Numbered from the stretch's first letter, positions 52,039 to 61,562 are shown. The stretch: 64,000 nucleotides of DNA from Mycobacterium marinum (GCF_003391395.1 NZ_CP024190.1:5270001-5334000); one strand, 5' to 3'. Notes: a model not told the origin generated them from the sequence alone. Translations and numbers: made by a program.

Positions 52039-53313
52039 GTGTTAATCGACCGGCTCGGCGATCTTGGCAGCGCCCCCCAGGTGCTGCGCGCCGTCGGCCA
52101 TGCCACCCGGCAACTGGATCTGCCGCCGCCGGCCGCCCTCACCGGCGAATGGTTCGGCGCGCTGGCAGTCATCGCCCCCAGTGTGTCGGTGCGGCCGGTG
52201 ACCAGCACAGATACCTTCCCGATCCGGCGCGGCGCCGATACCGCGGCGGCGTCGGTGCCGGGCGCGGTCGGTGGCGGCTGGGTGGGCTACCTGTCCTATC
52301 CAGACCCTGGCGCCGACGGGCACGGTGGCCGAATCCCGGAAGCGGCCGGCGGCTGGACCGACAGCGTGCTGCGCCGGGACCGCGACGGGCAGTGGTGGTA
52401 CGAAAGCCTGTCCGGTGCGCCCATGCCGGACTGGCTGGGCAACGCGCTGTCAGCAACCCCGGGGCTATCCGCCCGCCCGGCAGCGACCTGCCTGATCGAC
52501 TGGGGAACGGCCGACCGGCACGCACACCGCGAAGGCGTGCTGGCCTGCTTGGATGCGATCGCGGCCGGCGAGGTCTACCAGGCGTGCGTATGCACCCAGT
52601 TCACCGGAACGGTGGCCGGGGACCCACTGGATTTCTTCATCGACGGAGTCGCCCGCACTTCCCCGGCCCGGGCCGCCTATGTCGCCGGCGATTGGGGCGC
52701 GATCGCATCGCTGTCCCCCGAGCTTTTCCTGCAGCGCCGCGGCGACACGGTGGCATCCAGCCCGATCAAGGGGACCCTGCCCCTGGACGCCTGGCCGTCG
52801 GCGTTGCGGGCATCGCCCAAAGAGGTGGCCGAAAACATCATGATCGTGGACTTGGTCCGCAACGACCTTGGCCGGGTTGCGATTACCGGCACCGTGACGG
52901 TGCCCGAACTGCTGGTGGTGCGGCGCGCCCCGGGCGTGTGGCACCTGGTGTCCACGGTGTCGGCCCAGGTCCCGGTCGAGTTGCCGACCTCGGCGCTACT
53001 GGACGCCACCTTCCCACCCGCCTCGGTCACCGGCACACCCAAACTCCGTGCCCGCCAATTGATTTCGCAATGGGAACAGCGCCGTCGTGGAATTTACTGC
53101 GGCACAGTTGGTTTGGCCTCTCCAATCGCCGGTTGCGAGCTCAACGTCGCCATCCGCACCGTGGAATTCGACACGATAGGCAACGCGGTACTGGGCGTGG
53201 GAGGCGGCATCACCGCCGACTCCGATCCCGGCGCCGAATGGGAAGAATGCCTGCATAAGGCCGCGCCCGTCGTTGGCTTGCCGGCGCCCACAACCGCCAC
53301 CAGGGTGGGCTAG
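52039..53313 (+). CDS. pabB: Aminodeoxychorismate synthase component I
   Basis: 424 residues from the GTG at 52039. It converts chorismate with ammonia to 4-amino-4-deoxychorismate in folate synthesis. The chorismate-binding domain is conserved: AAGEVYQACVCTQF, SLSPELFLQRRGD, SSPIKGTLP, EVAENIMIVDLVRNDLGRV, PPASVTGTPKLRA, RGIYCGTVGLASP and GGGITADSDPGAEWEE. The PIKGT Lys separates PabB/TrpE from salicylate synthases. Ortholog of Rv1005c. Confidence 0.92.
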   Translation: MLIDRLGDLGSAPQVLRAVGHATRQLDLPPPAALTGEWFGALAVIAPSVSVRPVTSTDTFPIRRGADTAAASVPGAVGGGWVGYLSYPDPGADGHGGRIPEAAGGWTDSVLRRDRDGQWWYESLSGAPMPDWLGNALSATPGLSARPAATCLIDWGTADRHAHREGVLACLDAIAAGEVYQACVCTQFTGTVAGDPLDFFIDGVARTSPARAAYVAGDWGAIASLSPELFLQRRGDTVASSPIKGTLPLDAWPSALRASPKEVAENIMIVDLVRNDLGRVAITGTVTVPELLVVRRAPGVWHLVSTVSAQVPVELPTSALLDATFPPASVTGTPKLRARQLISQWEQRRRGIYCGTVGLASPIAGCELNVAIRTVEFDTIGNAVLGVGGGITADSDPGAEWEECLHKAAPVVGLPAPTTATRVG

Positions 53314-53437
53314 TCAGCAAACCGGGCCCCGATAACCAACGAATTTCGGCCAACGCCCACGCAATGGGCCGCTGACGCCTAAGCTCCTAAGCATCGACCC
53401 GTGTGCGCGCCGCGGTCGAATGCGAGAGGGGACCTTC

Positions 53438-54781
53438 ATGAGAGTCGGTGTCGTTGGCGTTGCCGCCGCGGCCATGGTGGGCGGGACGGTGGCGGTTTCG
53501 CCACTGACCATGTCCGGGCCGATGCACGCGCCCAACCAGGGGACATGCACCGCGGGGCAGCAATGCGACCGGCTGGCATCGGTCCTGATCCCGAAGCCGC
53601 CCGGAGAGCCAGCACAGCCCGCCGGACCGGCGGAGATAACCCCCGCCGAGGCACCGCAGGCCATGCTGCCGGGCTTGGAGCAGCCACCCGCGGTCCCAGC
53701 AGCAGCGCGCATTCCCGGCGGATCGGGCCTACCGGGCGGCCTGGACGCGGGCGGCTCGGCCCTGACCGCGTTGCCGCCCCCTGCTGGCGTCCCTGACGTC
53801 GGCATTCCCGGCGTTGGCATCCCCGGTGTCGGTCTTCCCAGCGTGGGTGTTCCGACGGTTGGTTTCCCCACGATCGGTGTGCCCTCGGTGCCGAACGTGG
53901 TCGGCTCGGTGCTGGGCATCACCGGCTCAGTGACGAGCGCCGTGACTTCCGGCGCACTGGCAGTCACCTACGTCATGCTCGCCTACAACACCCTGCGCTC
54001 GGCAGGAATCCTGCCGGACCTCAGCGTACCGATCAGCTCCGTGACCAATATGCTGCTGCCCTCCACGGCGACGGCATCATCGCTGCTGCCCACCTTGGCC
54101 GCGCCGGGACTGGCCGCCCTGCCCGGCCTGACCCCCGCAGGTCTGGTCACGCTGGCGTCAATGGGCGGAATACCGGGTCTTAGCCTCCCTGCCCTGTCGG
54201 GAGTGTCTCCGGCAACTCTGCTGACCGAGGCGGCCAATGCCTTGCCGGGTCTGGCGAGCGTGTCAACCACCGACCTGCTGGCGGTGGCCGTGATGGGCGG
54301 AGCGCCGCAGCTGGCCTCCATGCTGCCCATGCTTCAGGCCGCGCTGCCGGGCATGTCGGCCACCGATGTGATGGCGATGGTGACGGGCGGACTGCCGCAG
54401 CTGCCGGGCGGCCTGCCAAACCTTCAGGCCATTCTGCCCGGGGGCGATCCGACGATGCTGGCAGCGGCGCTGCCGGCACTGGCAGCGGGCGGTCTGCCGG
54501 CCCTGCCGGCCGCGGGCCTACCCGCACTGCCGGCCGCGGGCCTACCCGCACTGCCGGCCGCGGGCCTACCCGCACTGCCGGCCGCGGGCTTGCCCTCCCT
54601 GCCGGCCGGTTTGCCCGCGCCCAAGGTCGGTCTACCGTCATTGGGCGGTCCACCGGCGCCGCCACAGCTGCCGGCGCTGCCGGCACCGGCGCCTCCGAAG
54701 ATCTCGCCTCCGAAGATCTCGCCCCCGCGCCTGTGCACGCCGACAATCGGCCCCATCGGGAGCACCTGCACACCCAACTGA
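53438..54781 (+). CDS. Exported Pro/Gly/Ala-rich repeat protein (Rv1004c-like)
   Basis: 447 residues from the ATG at 53438 with GAGGGGACC upstream. An N-terminal hydrophobic signal (VGVVGVAAAAMVGGTVAVS) suggests export. A run of pentapeptide-like VGxPx repeats (about residues 115-150) and a hydrophobic central region follow. Several GLPALPAA octapeptides encoded by near-perfect 24-bp repeats (54490-54600) come next. The C-terminus is Pro-rich with a Cys pair (LCTPTIGPIGSTCTP). No catalytic motif is seen. It is probably a secreted or wall-associated structural protein. It lies between pabB and rsmI, as in M. tuberculosis. Confidence 0.85.
   Translation: MRVGVVGVAAAAMVGGTVAVSPLTMSGPMHAPNQGTCTAGQQCDRLASVLIPKPPGEPAQPAGPAEITPAEAPQAMLPGLEQPPAVPAAARIPGGSGLPGGLDAGGSALTALPPPAGVPDVGIPGVGIPGVGLPSVGVPTVGFPTIGVPSVPNVVGSVLGITGSVTSAVTSGALAVTYVMLAYNTLRSAGILPDLSVPISSVTNMLLPSTATASSLLPTLAAPGLAALPGLTPAGLVTLASMGGIPGLSLPALSGVSPATLLTEAANALPGLASVSTTDLLAVAVMGGAPQLASMLPMLQAALPGMSATDVMAMVTGGLPQLPGGLPNLQAILPGGDPTMLAAALPALAAGGLPALPAAGLPALPAAGLPALPAAGLPALPAAGLPSLPAGLPAPKVGLPSLGGPPAPPQLPALPAPAPPKISPPKISPPRLCTPTIGPIGSTCTPN
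54490..54600 (+). repeat. 24-bp tandem repeats inside the Rv1004c-like gene
   Basis: The unit, containing GCCGGCCGCGGGCCTACCCG, is repeated head to tail about four times with identical sequence in the centre and drift at the edges. It encodes GLPALPAA. Copy number is likely to vary between strains. Confidence 0.85.
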
Positions 54782-54788
54782 TCGGCAG

Positions 54789-55643
54789 CTACGGCGCCGC
54801 ATCCGTTTCGCGGCGCGCCAGCTGGACCGCATCGTAGAGTTCGCGCGTACGGATGCCCTGGTGCCCCGTAGCCACCTCACTGCAGGCGTCTTTGACCCGA
54901 ATGCCGCCCGCGACGAGGTTCTCCACCTCCGCCACCAGCGACTGCAGGTCGACGTGCAACGGGGCAGCACCGGCCAGTACCACGGTGATTTCGCCGAGCA
55001 CGCCGTCGGCCGCCCAGTCGGCAAGTTCGCCGAGCGATCCGCGTCGCACCTCCTCGTGCACCTTCGTCAGTTCCCGGCAGACCGCGGCGGGACGCGAACC
55101 CCCGAGCTGCTCGACGGCATCGCGCAGGCACGCCGCCAGCCTGCGCGGTGACTCGAAGAACACGCAGGTCCGCGGCTCTTCGGCCAGCGAGGCCAGCCAG
55201 GCCCGGCGAGCCCCGCTCTTGCGTGGCGCAAACCCCTCGAAGCAGAACTTGTCCGACGCCAAACCCGATACCACCAGTGCCGTCGTTACCGCGGACGGCC
55301 CGGGCAGGCAAGTCACCGAGATCCCGGCCTCGATACACGCCGCCACCAATCGATAGCCGGGGTCGTTGATGATCGGCATTCCGGCGTCGCTGACCACCAA
55401 CACCGTCGCGCCGGCTTCGATCGCCTCGACCAGGGCGCCCACCCGCAAGGCCTCAACCCGATCGAACAGGCTGACCACGCGGCCGCCAATCGAGATGTCG
55501 AGCGCCTTGGCCAGGGTTCGCACGCGGCGCGTGTCCTCGGCCGCCACCACATCGGCACTGGTGAGCGCATCGATCAGGCGCGCGGACGCATCCGAGGGCT
55601 GGCCCAATGGGGTTGCCCCGAGCAGCAGACGACCAACGGTCAT
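54789..55643 (-). CDS. rsmI: 16S rRNA 2'-O-ribose C1402 methyltransferase RsmI
   Basis: 284 residues. A tetrapyrrole methylase-fold SAM enzyme that modifies C1402 in 16S rRNA. Signature segments are LLGATPLGQPSDASARL, VVAAEDTRRVRTLA, VLVVSDAGMPIINDPGYRLV, CLPGPSAVTTAL, FEGFAPRKSGAR and VFFESPRRLAACL. It is divergent from the mannosyltransferase gene with 25 nt between starts. Ortholog of Rv1003. Confidence 0.94.
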   Translation of the reverse strand: MTVGRLLLGATPLGQPSDASARLIDALTSADVVAAEDTRRVRTLAKALDISIGGRVVSLFDRVEALRVGALVEAIEAGATVLVVSDAGMPIINDPGYRLVAACIEAGISVTCLPGPSAVTTALVVSGLASDKFCFEGFAPRKSGARRAWLASLAEEPRTCVFFESPRRLAACLRDAVEQLGGSRPAAVCRELTKVHEEVRRGSLGELADWAADGVLGEITVVLAGAAPLHVDLQSLVAEVENLVAGGIRVKDACSEVATGHQGIRTRELYDAVQLARRETDAAP

Positions 55644-55668
55644 GACCGACAGCCTACGATCGACACCG

Positions 55669-57225
55669 ATGACCGCACCGCCTCAACAAACCTCCGTCGT
55701 CGCCGGGGAACGTGCGGTACCCGTTGTCAGTCCCGGACCGCTGGTGCCGATCGCGGATTTCGGGCCGGTCGACCGGTTGCGCGGCTGGGTGGTGACCGGC
55801 GTAATCACCCTGCTCGCCGCGGTGACCCGGTTCCTGAACCTGGGTTCGCCGACCGATGCCGGCACGCCGATCTTCGACGAGAAACACTACGCACCGCAAG
55901 CCTGGCAGGTGCTCAACAACCACGGCATCGAAGACAACCCAGGGTTCGGCCTGGTCGTTCATCCTCCCGTCGGCAAACAGATGATTGCGATCGGTGAGGC
56001 CCTGTTCGGGTACACCGGATTGGGGTGGCGATTCAGCGGCGCGCTGCTGGGCGTGGTCATGGTGGCGCTGGTGGTGCGGATAGTGCGCCGCATCTCCCGG
56101 TCAACCCTGGTCGGAGCCATTGCCGGACTACTGCTCATCTGTGACGGCGTCAGCTTCGTGGCCGCCCGCACCGCGCTGCTCGACGGATTCCTGACGTTTT
56201 TCGTGGTGGCGGCCTTCGGCGCGCTCATCGTCGATCGCGATCAGGTGCGGGCGCGCATGCACATCGCCATGCTGCAGGGACGTATCGGCGAGACGGCCTG
56301 GGGCCCGCGGCTGGGGGTGCGGTGGTGGCGCTTCGGTGCCGGGGTGCTGCTGGGCCTGGCCTTCGCCACCAAGTGGTCTGGTCTGTATTTCATCGCGTTC
56401 TTCGGCGCCATGTCGCTGGCGTTCGACGTGGCGGCGCGGCGTCAGTACCGGGTGCCCCGGCCATGGCTGGGGATGTTGCGTCGCGACCTCATCCCCACGG
56501 GATATGCGCTGGCGCTCATCCCGTTCGGGGTCTACCTGGCCTCCTATGCGGGGTGGTTCGCGTCGGAGACCGCGATTGACCGCCACCAGGTGGGCCTGAC
56601 CATCGGTCCCGACAGCGTGGTTCCGCTGCCCGACGCCATTCGGTCGCTCTGGTACTACACCGCCAAGGCGTTTCACTTCCACGCCACCCTGACGAATTCC
56701 GCCGGCAATCACCACCCATGGGAGTCCAAGCCGTGGAGCTGGCCGATGTCGTTGCGCCCGGTGCTTTATGCCATCGATCAGCAGAACGTTCCCGGCTGCG
56801 GTCCGCAGTCCTGTGTCAAGGCCGAGATGCTGGTCGGCACACCCGCAATGTGGTGGCTGGCCGTGCCGGTGTTGCTCTACGCGGCGTGGCGGATGTTTGT
56901 GCGCCGGGACTGGCGTTACGCGGCCGTCCTGGTTGGCTACTGCGCCGGGTGGTTGCCCTGGTTCGCCGACATCGATCGACAGATGTACTTCTTCTATGCG
57001 GCGACCATGGCCCCATTTTTGGTGATGGCCATCGCGTTGATTCTTGGTGACATCCTCCACCAGCCCGGCCAGGGCAAAGAGCGGCACACCTTGGGGCTGA
57101 TCTTCGTGTGCTGCTACATCGCGTTGGTGGCGACAAACTTCGCGTGGTTGTTTCCGGTGCTCACCGGCCTGCCGATCTCACAGCAGACCTGGGACATGCA
57201 GATGTGGCTCCCCAGCTGGCGCTAG
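55669..57225 (+). CDS. Protein O-mannosyltransferase (Pmt, Rv1002c-like)
   Basis: 518 residues from the ATG at 55669. A multi-span GT39 membrane enzyme that mannosylates exported proteins on Ser/Thr with polyprenyl-phosphate mannose. The catalytic acidic motif is in the first external loop (IFDEKHYAPQAW). HPPVGKQMIAIGEAL and FHATLTNSAGNHHPWESKPW are typical of the family. About ten hydrophobic segments follow. The upstream extension to 55366 is antisense to rsmI. Its stop overlaps the arcA stop by 4 nt, tail to tail. Confidence 0.94.
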   Translation: MTAPPQQTSVVAGERAVPVVSPGPLVPIADFGPVDRLRGWVVTGVITLLAAVTRFLNLGSPTDAGTPIFDEKHYAPQAWQVLNNHGIEDNPGFGLVVHPPVGKQMIAIGEALFGYTGLGWRFSGALLGVVMVALVVRIVRRISRSTLVGAIAGLLLICDGVSFVAARTALLDGFLTFFVVAAFGALIVDRDQVRARMHIAMLQGRIGETAWGPRLGVRWWRFGAGVLLGLAFATKWSGLYFIAFFGAMSLAFDVAARRQYRVPRPWLGMLRRDLIPTGYALALIPFGVYLASYAGWFASETAIDRHQVGLTIGPDSVVPLPDAIRSLWYYTAKAFHFHATLTNSAGNHHPWESKPWSWPMSLRPVLYAIDQQNVPGCGPQSCVKAEMLVGTPAMWWLAVPVLLYAAWRMFVRRDWRYAAVLVGYCAGWLPWFADIDRQMYFFYAATMAPFLVMAIALILGDILHQPGQGKERHTLGLIFVCCYIALVATNFAWLFPVLTGLPISQQTWDMQMWLPSWR

Positions 57226-58430
57226 GGCAAGGGGTCTCGGGCGACCGGGCATGACATGCACCGCGGCCCGCCCCGGCCGGTACCCAACTCGGATCCGCCG
57301 ATGGTGAGCACTTCGATGCCCGCCGCCTCGAGGCGCGCGTTGGTCTGGGCATTGCGCTCGTAGGCGACGACGACACCCGGCGCCAACGCCAGTGTGTTGT
57401 TTCCGTCGTCCCACTGCTCACGTTCGGCGACAACGGGATCGATACCGGTTCCGATGACCTGCAGCTTTTCGATGCCCATCGCACGGGCGGCCGCCTCCAC
57501 GAACGGAGCCGCATCACTGATGGTGACGCCATCGGGCTGGCGCTCGATGGTGAAGGCCGTGAGCTCATCGACGACGTTCGCGTACATCACCACCTTGTCG
57601 ACGTCGACCATCGTGCACACGGTATCCAAATGCATTTGGGCACGCCGCTGAGCGATCGGCACGGCCAGCACCGTGTGGGCGAGGTCGTCATCAAAAAGGC
57701 TCCGCGCCAATGCTTCCGCACCGGCCGGCGTGGTGCGCTCCCCCACCCCGACGGCAACCACGCCGGGAGCCAGTAGCAGCACGTCACCGCCCTCGACGGG
57801 AGCGGTGCGCGACTCGTAGGCGCGGCGTATTCCGGTAAAGCGCGGGTGATGGGCGTAGATGATGTCGGTCAGCGACGCCTCGCGTACGCGCGCCCGCATC
57901 GCCAGCGACGGGATGACAAACCGCGGCCCGATCCATATCGACGAGTCGCGGGTGAACAGCAGATTCGGCAGCGGCTCGATGACAAAGTCCGCGTCGTGGT
58001 GCATCCGAACCACCAGCGACACGTCGGTGCGGGCATCGGCCGGAAGCTCGTTGAACGTCATCCCGGCGGTCAGGACATGCGACAGCCGAACCGGGTCCAG
58101 ACCACGCAGGTAAGCGGAAAGCTCTTGCGCCAAGGGTATTCCAAGCCGACGCGAATCCACGGCGGCCGCGACCCCCTGCATGCGGGCGGCGCCGCTGTGG
58201 AGCGCCTCGGTCAGCAGCTCGGAAAGCAACAGCACTTCCACACCACGAGAGCGCAGCAGCTCGGCGAATTGGTCATGCTCCTCCTGCGCCCGCGATACCC
58301 ACGGCAGCCCATCAAAGAGCAGCTGGTCGCTGTTGCGCGGGGTGAGCCTGCGCAGTTCGGTTCCCGGGCGGTGCAGGATGACGACCTTCAGCGTTCCCAC
58401 TTCGGAATTGGAGCCCAACTCATCAACCAC
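57222..58430 (-). CDS. arcA: Arginine deiminase
   Basis: 402 residues, GTG start. It converts arginine to citrulline and ammonia. Motifs are GMTFNELPADARTD, LPNLLFTRDSSIWIG, VEGGDVLLLAPG, QMHLDTVCTMVD and the catalytic Cys in GRGGPRCMSCP near the C-terminus. No arcB or arcC is adjacent, as in M. tuberculosis Rv1001, so it does not form a full fermentative ADI operon here. Divergent from the AlkB-like gene. Confidence 0.95.
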   Translation of the reverse strand: MVDELGSNSEVGTLKVVILHRPGTELRRLTPRNSDQLLFDGLPWVSRAQEEHDQFAELLRSRGVEVLLLSELLTEALHSGAARMQGVAAAVDSRRLGIPLAQELSAYLRGLDPVRLSHVLTAGMTFNELPADARTDVSLVVRMHHDADFVIEPLPNLLFTRDSSIWIGPRFVIPSLAMRARVREASLTDIIYAHHPRFTGIRRAYESRTAPVEGGDVLLLAPGVVAVGVGERTTPAGAEALARSLFDDDLAHTVLAVPIAQRRAQMHLDTVCTMVDVDKVVMYANVVDELTAFTIERQPDGVTISDAAPFVEAAARAMGIEKLQVIGTGIDPVVAEREQWDDGNNTLALAPGVVVAYERNAQTNARLEAAGIEVLTIGGSELGTGRGGPRCMSCPVARDPLP

Positions 58431-58488
58431 AACTCAAACCGTAGCGGTGCCGGCTCCACCGGTCGCGCCGTACGTCGCCATCGAACTG

Positions 58489-59106
58489 ATGTGCGATAAG
58501 CTCGGTGCCGTGGCGTTCGCGGTACAGGGCTCGCTATTCGAGCACAACGAGCGAAGACAACTCGGCGACGGCGCCTTCATCGATATCCGCGCGAACTGGC
58601 TCAGAGCCGGCGATGACCTGCTGGAGGCGTTGATCTCGCGCGTCCCTTGGCGATCCGAGCGGCGCCAGATGTATGACCGGGTGGTGGAGGTGCCCCGGCT
58701 GGTCAGTTTTCATGACCTGATGATCGAAAAGCCGCCGCACCCCGAGCTTGCCCGGATGCGGCGGCGGCTCAACGACATCTACGGTGGCGAACTGGGCGAG
58801 CCCTTCACCACCGTCGGACTGTGTTGCTATCGAGACGGTTCCGACAGCGTCGCCTGGCACGGCGACACGATCGGCCGCAGCAGCACCGAGGACACCATGG
58901 TCGCGATCGTCAGCCTTGGCGCCACCCGCATCTTCGCGATGCGCCCGCGCGGCGGTGGAGCGTCGTTGCGGCTTCCACTGGCGCATGGGGATCTGCTGGT
59001 GATGGGCGGATCATGTCAGCGCACCTGGGAGCATTCGGTGCCCAAGACATCAACCCCGGCGGGCCCGCGGGTCAGCATCCAGTTTCGGCCGCGCGGCGTG
59101 CGCTAG
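58489..59106 (+). CDS. AlkB-like 2-oxoglutarate/Fe(II) dioxygenase (Rv1000c-like)
   Basis: 205 residues from the ATG at 58489; a GTG at 58510 also fits. It has a double-stranded beta helix with iron ligands in VAWHGDTIGRS (HxD) and TWEHSVPK (second His). The 2OG-binding Arg segment is RVSIQFRPRG, and the nucleotide-recognition lid precedes it (EPFTTVGLCCYRDGSDS). AlkB proteins remove alkyl lesions from DNA or RNA; the exact substrate is not shown. The gap to arcA is 58 nt, so a shared promoter region serves both. Confidence 0.9.
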   Translation: MCDKLGAVAFAVQGSLFEHNERRQLGDGAFIDIRANWLRAGDDLLEALISRVPWRSERRQMYDRVVEVPRLVSFHDLMIEKPPHPELARMRRRLNDIYGGELGEPFTTVGLCCYRDGSDSVAWHGDTIGRSSTEDTMVAIVSLGATRIFAMRPRGGGASLRLPLAHGDLLVMGGSCQRTWEHSVPKTSTPAGPRVSIQFRPRGVR

Positions 59107-59130
59107 CGGTGCCGGCGAACCTCAGCAACC

Positions 59131-59784
59131 TCAATGACGCACCGCTTGCACCGCTTTGACGAGTAGGTCGCGGGCGCGGTGGGTGTCTACCGGCGCCACG
59201 TTCTGGCCCGGGACGACGAGCGGATTGGCGATGACGTTGAGCTGATAGTCACCGAATTGCGCGGAGAAATCGTAAAGCTCGCCGGTGTGCGCCGATCCGT
59301 CCACCAGGGCCTGAAGCACGCGATGCACACCGAGTGTGTGCACCCCCTCGATGTGCGGGGCTTCGACCACCTCAATGCCGCCGCGTACCCCGGCACCGGA
59401 GAAAGCGATCTTGGCGCACTCCTTACCCGGGTCATTGGTCGGCAGGGTCTGCGAGGTCTCCACCGCGATGACGACGAATCGATTGCCATTGCCTTCGGCG
59501 GTGACAGCGGCCATATTGCCCTGCAAACCGGGTGGCAGCGGTGGCCCCACGGCCGCTGTCGCGCAGATGGCCGGATCGAAGGTCAGTCCGTCGGGCAATT
59601 TGCGGGCGGCAAAGAACTGTGGATCGATAGCCCGGGGCGGGATCTCGCTGACTTTGAAGTCCGGTCCGAAACTCGACTTGAGCTCCGTGACTCGGGAGAT
59701 GTCGGCCGTCATCGAAGGCGCGGCTCCGTGCGAACACCCGACAAGCAAGCACACCAATCCGAGCGCCAGCGCCACCTTCGACAT
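59131..59784 (-). CDS. DUF5642-type lipoprotein (Rv0999-like)
   Basis: 217 residues from the ATG at 59784. The signal peptide MSKVALALGLVCLLVGC ends in a lipobox. The mature protein shares a pattern with the product of the next upstream gene: KVSEIPPRAIDP, ECAKIAF, VEAPHIEGVHTLGV, YDFSAQFGDYQLNVIA, and a final ARDLLVKAVQAVR. The function is unknown; it is likely on the outer face of the plasma membrane. The 27-nt gap suggests an operon with its paralog. Confidence 0.88.
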   Translation of the reverse strand: MSKVALALGLVCLLVGCSHGAAPSMTADISRVTELKSSFGPDFKVSEIPPRAIDPQFFAARKLPDGLTFDPAICATAAVGPPLPPGLQGNMAAVTAEGNGNRFVVIAVETSQTLPTNDPGKECAKIAFSGAGVRGGIEVVEAPHIEGVHTLGVHRVLQALVDGSAHTGELYDFSAQFGDYQLNVIANPLVVPGQNVAPVDTHRARDLLVKAVQAVRH

Positions 59785-59811
59785 CGTGGCTACCCTACCC
59801 AACACGAAGGG

Positions 59812-60489
59812 TCAGCTTCGTAACATTGCCACCGTTTTGACCAGCAGATCCGCGGCGAACTGCGGCGGCAGCGGCGGCAGCACCGAACCCGGGTCGGTGG
59901 TCACTGCGGTGAACGCATAGTAGTCGCCCAGATAGGCGGTGAACGTGTATGTCTGCGAGTCGATTTCGGTGCCGGCTTCCACCGGTGTCCGAACCCTGGC
60001 AACCATGCCCAGCGTTCGGGCGCCCTCGATGCGGGGAGCTTCGACCAGCTCGACGTTGGCCCGGGTGCTCCCGTCGGACATGGTCCATTGCGCACACTCA
60101 GCGACCACGCTGTCGTCCACGATCACCGGGCCCAACGGCACCGAGACCACCACCGCATTGACGATGCCGCCGGCGCCCGAACCGGACACCCCCTGGGCGA
60201 ACTGGTCGCGCCCATCGCCCGGATCGGCAAGCGTCGCGCATCGCGCCGGCGTGGCGGTCGCACCGGCCCCCAGATGCCAGAGCGCGCGCGGTGGCGCGCC
60301 TTCGGGGACATCACTGCCCACTTCGTAGCCGGGCGGCAGTTCGCGGGCGACCCGCTTGATGTTGGCGGGGTTGATGACGGCGGAGCGCGCCGCCGGGGAG
60401 GATCGCACCGGCACGATCACCGGCGCCGGGGACCGCGCGCATGAGCCCACCAGCAGGATGGCCAGCAGACCGATCCAGAGCGGGCGCAT
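59812..60489 (-). CDS. DUF5642-type lipoprotein, paralog of the next gene
   Basis: 225 residues. Signal peptide with lipobox LLVGSC. It shares with the downstream protein VELVEAPRIEGARTLGM, YTFTAYLGDYYAFTAV and ADLLVKTVAMLR at equivalent positions, and PPGYEVGSD matches KVSEIPPRAID. The two therefore arose by tandem duplication. M. tuberculosis, as I recall, has only Rv0999 here. The function is unknown. Confidence 0.86.
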   Translation of the reverse strand: MRPLWIGLLAILLVGSCARSPAPVIVPVRSSPAARSAVINPANIKRVARELPPGYEVGSDVPEGAPPRALWHLGAGATATPARCATLADPGDGRDQFAQGVSGSGAGGIVNAVVVSVPLGPVIVDDSVVAECAQWTMSDGSTRANVELVEAPRIEGARTLGMVARVRTPVEAGTEIDSQTYTFTAYLGDYYAFTAVTTDPGSVLPPLPPQFAADLLVKTVAMLRS

Positions 60490-60560
60490 GACCGTTCATA
60501 TCACGCCGCGTGGGCCCCGTCAGGGGGTTCGCCGGTGCTTGAGTCCGCACCGGCCCCCGA

Positions 60561-61562
60561 TCAGCTCACCGCCTCGATCACCTGGCGCGCGACGCGCCTG
60601 ATCTGGCCGGCCATCTCGCGCCCGAAGCCCAGATCGCGCGGGCCGGGCACATCGATGACCGTGGTGATGACCCCGACGTCCTCGCGCTGCCAGACCGCGC
60701 CGTGGCGGTCCATGATGGTTCGCATCGGCAGGTTGTCGGCGAGCATCCGCGCGGAAAACCTGGCCACACCGTCGACGCGGGCGGCGACGGCTAGGGCGCC
60801 GATCAGAAAGCTGCCGATGCCCTTGCCCTGGTAGGCGTCGGCGACGGTGAAGGCGATCTCGGCAACGGCCGGATCGACGCTGTCGCGGATGAAGCGTGCG
60901 TCGGCCACCGGATCACTGCCGTCGACCATCACCCAGACGAAGTGGTCCACGTAGTCGACCTCGGATAGGTAGTGCATCATCGCCAAATCGGGCACCCGGG
61001 CCGACATGAATCGCCGGTAGATCGTCTCGCTGGAGAAATGAACGTGCCCGTGCACGGTGCGTTCACTGTCGCCGGGCAGGACTGGGCGCAACATCAGCTG
61101 CGTGCCATCGCGCAATGGCACCGGGATCGGGGTGATGAAGGCGGCCAATCGCTGGCGGACGGTGCGCACCAACCGATCCATGATGCCGGGTATGTGAACC
61201 ATCAGGTCAAAGGCGTCGGTGCCGCCGATCCAGCCGGTCAGCGGCTCGACCGTGGTGACGGTCGCGGTGCGCGGGACGTTACGCAACAGCGCGATTTCGC
61301 CGACGATCATGCCTGGCAACGCCTGCTCGACGATCACCACGCCGTCGTCGCCAACGTGGATGACCTCGGCGCTGCCCGACGAGATGAGCAGGAATGAGAC
61401 CGCCTGCTCACCCTGGCGCATCAGGATCTGCCCGGCCACCGCCCGCAGCGGCGCAAGGCGGGCCGCCAAGGGCATGAGGTCCTGCGCCGCGCATCCGGCA
61501 AAGATGTCCATGCCCGCGAGTTCTCCTACCCACGCGCCGGTCACTTCGGCCATCCCGTCCAA
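60561..61562 (-). CDS. cNMP-binding protein lysine acetyltransferase (Rv0998/Pat-like)
   Basis: 333 residues, the same length as the M. tuberculosis ortholog. The N-terminal cyclic-nucleotide-binding domain (about 15-140) shows LLISSGSAEVIHVGDD and GEIALLRNVPRTATV, the phosphate-binding cassette. The C-terminal GNAT domain (about 150-325) has the acetyl-CoA loop VADAYQGKGIGSFLIGAL. In M. tuberculosis cAMP activates the enzyme, which acetylates and inactivates acyl-CoA synthetases and related targets. Divergent from a methyltransferase gene. Confidence 0.94.
   Translation of the reverse strand: MDGMAEVTGAWVGELAGMDIFAGCAAQDLMPLAARLAPLRAVAGQILMRQGEQAVSFLLISSGSAEVIHVGDDGVVIVEQALPGMIVGEIALLRNVPRTATVTTVEPLTGWIGGTDAFDLMVHIPGIMDRLVRTVRQRLAAFITPIPVPLRDGTQLMLRPVLPGDSERTVHGHVHFSSETIYRRFMSARVPDLAMMHYLSEVDYVDHFVWVMVDGSDPVADARFIRDSVDPAVAEIAFTVADAYQGKGIGSFLIGALAVAARVDGVARFSARMLADNLPMRTIMDRHGAVWQREDVGVITTVIDVPGPRDLGFGREMAGQIRRVARQVIEAVS

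Noticed and set aside
54490..54600. CRISPR repeat array
   Set aside because: The units are contiguous, in frame and have no spacers; they are a coding minisatellite.
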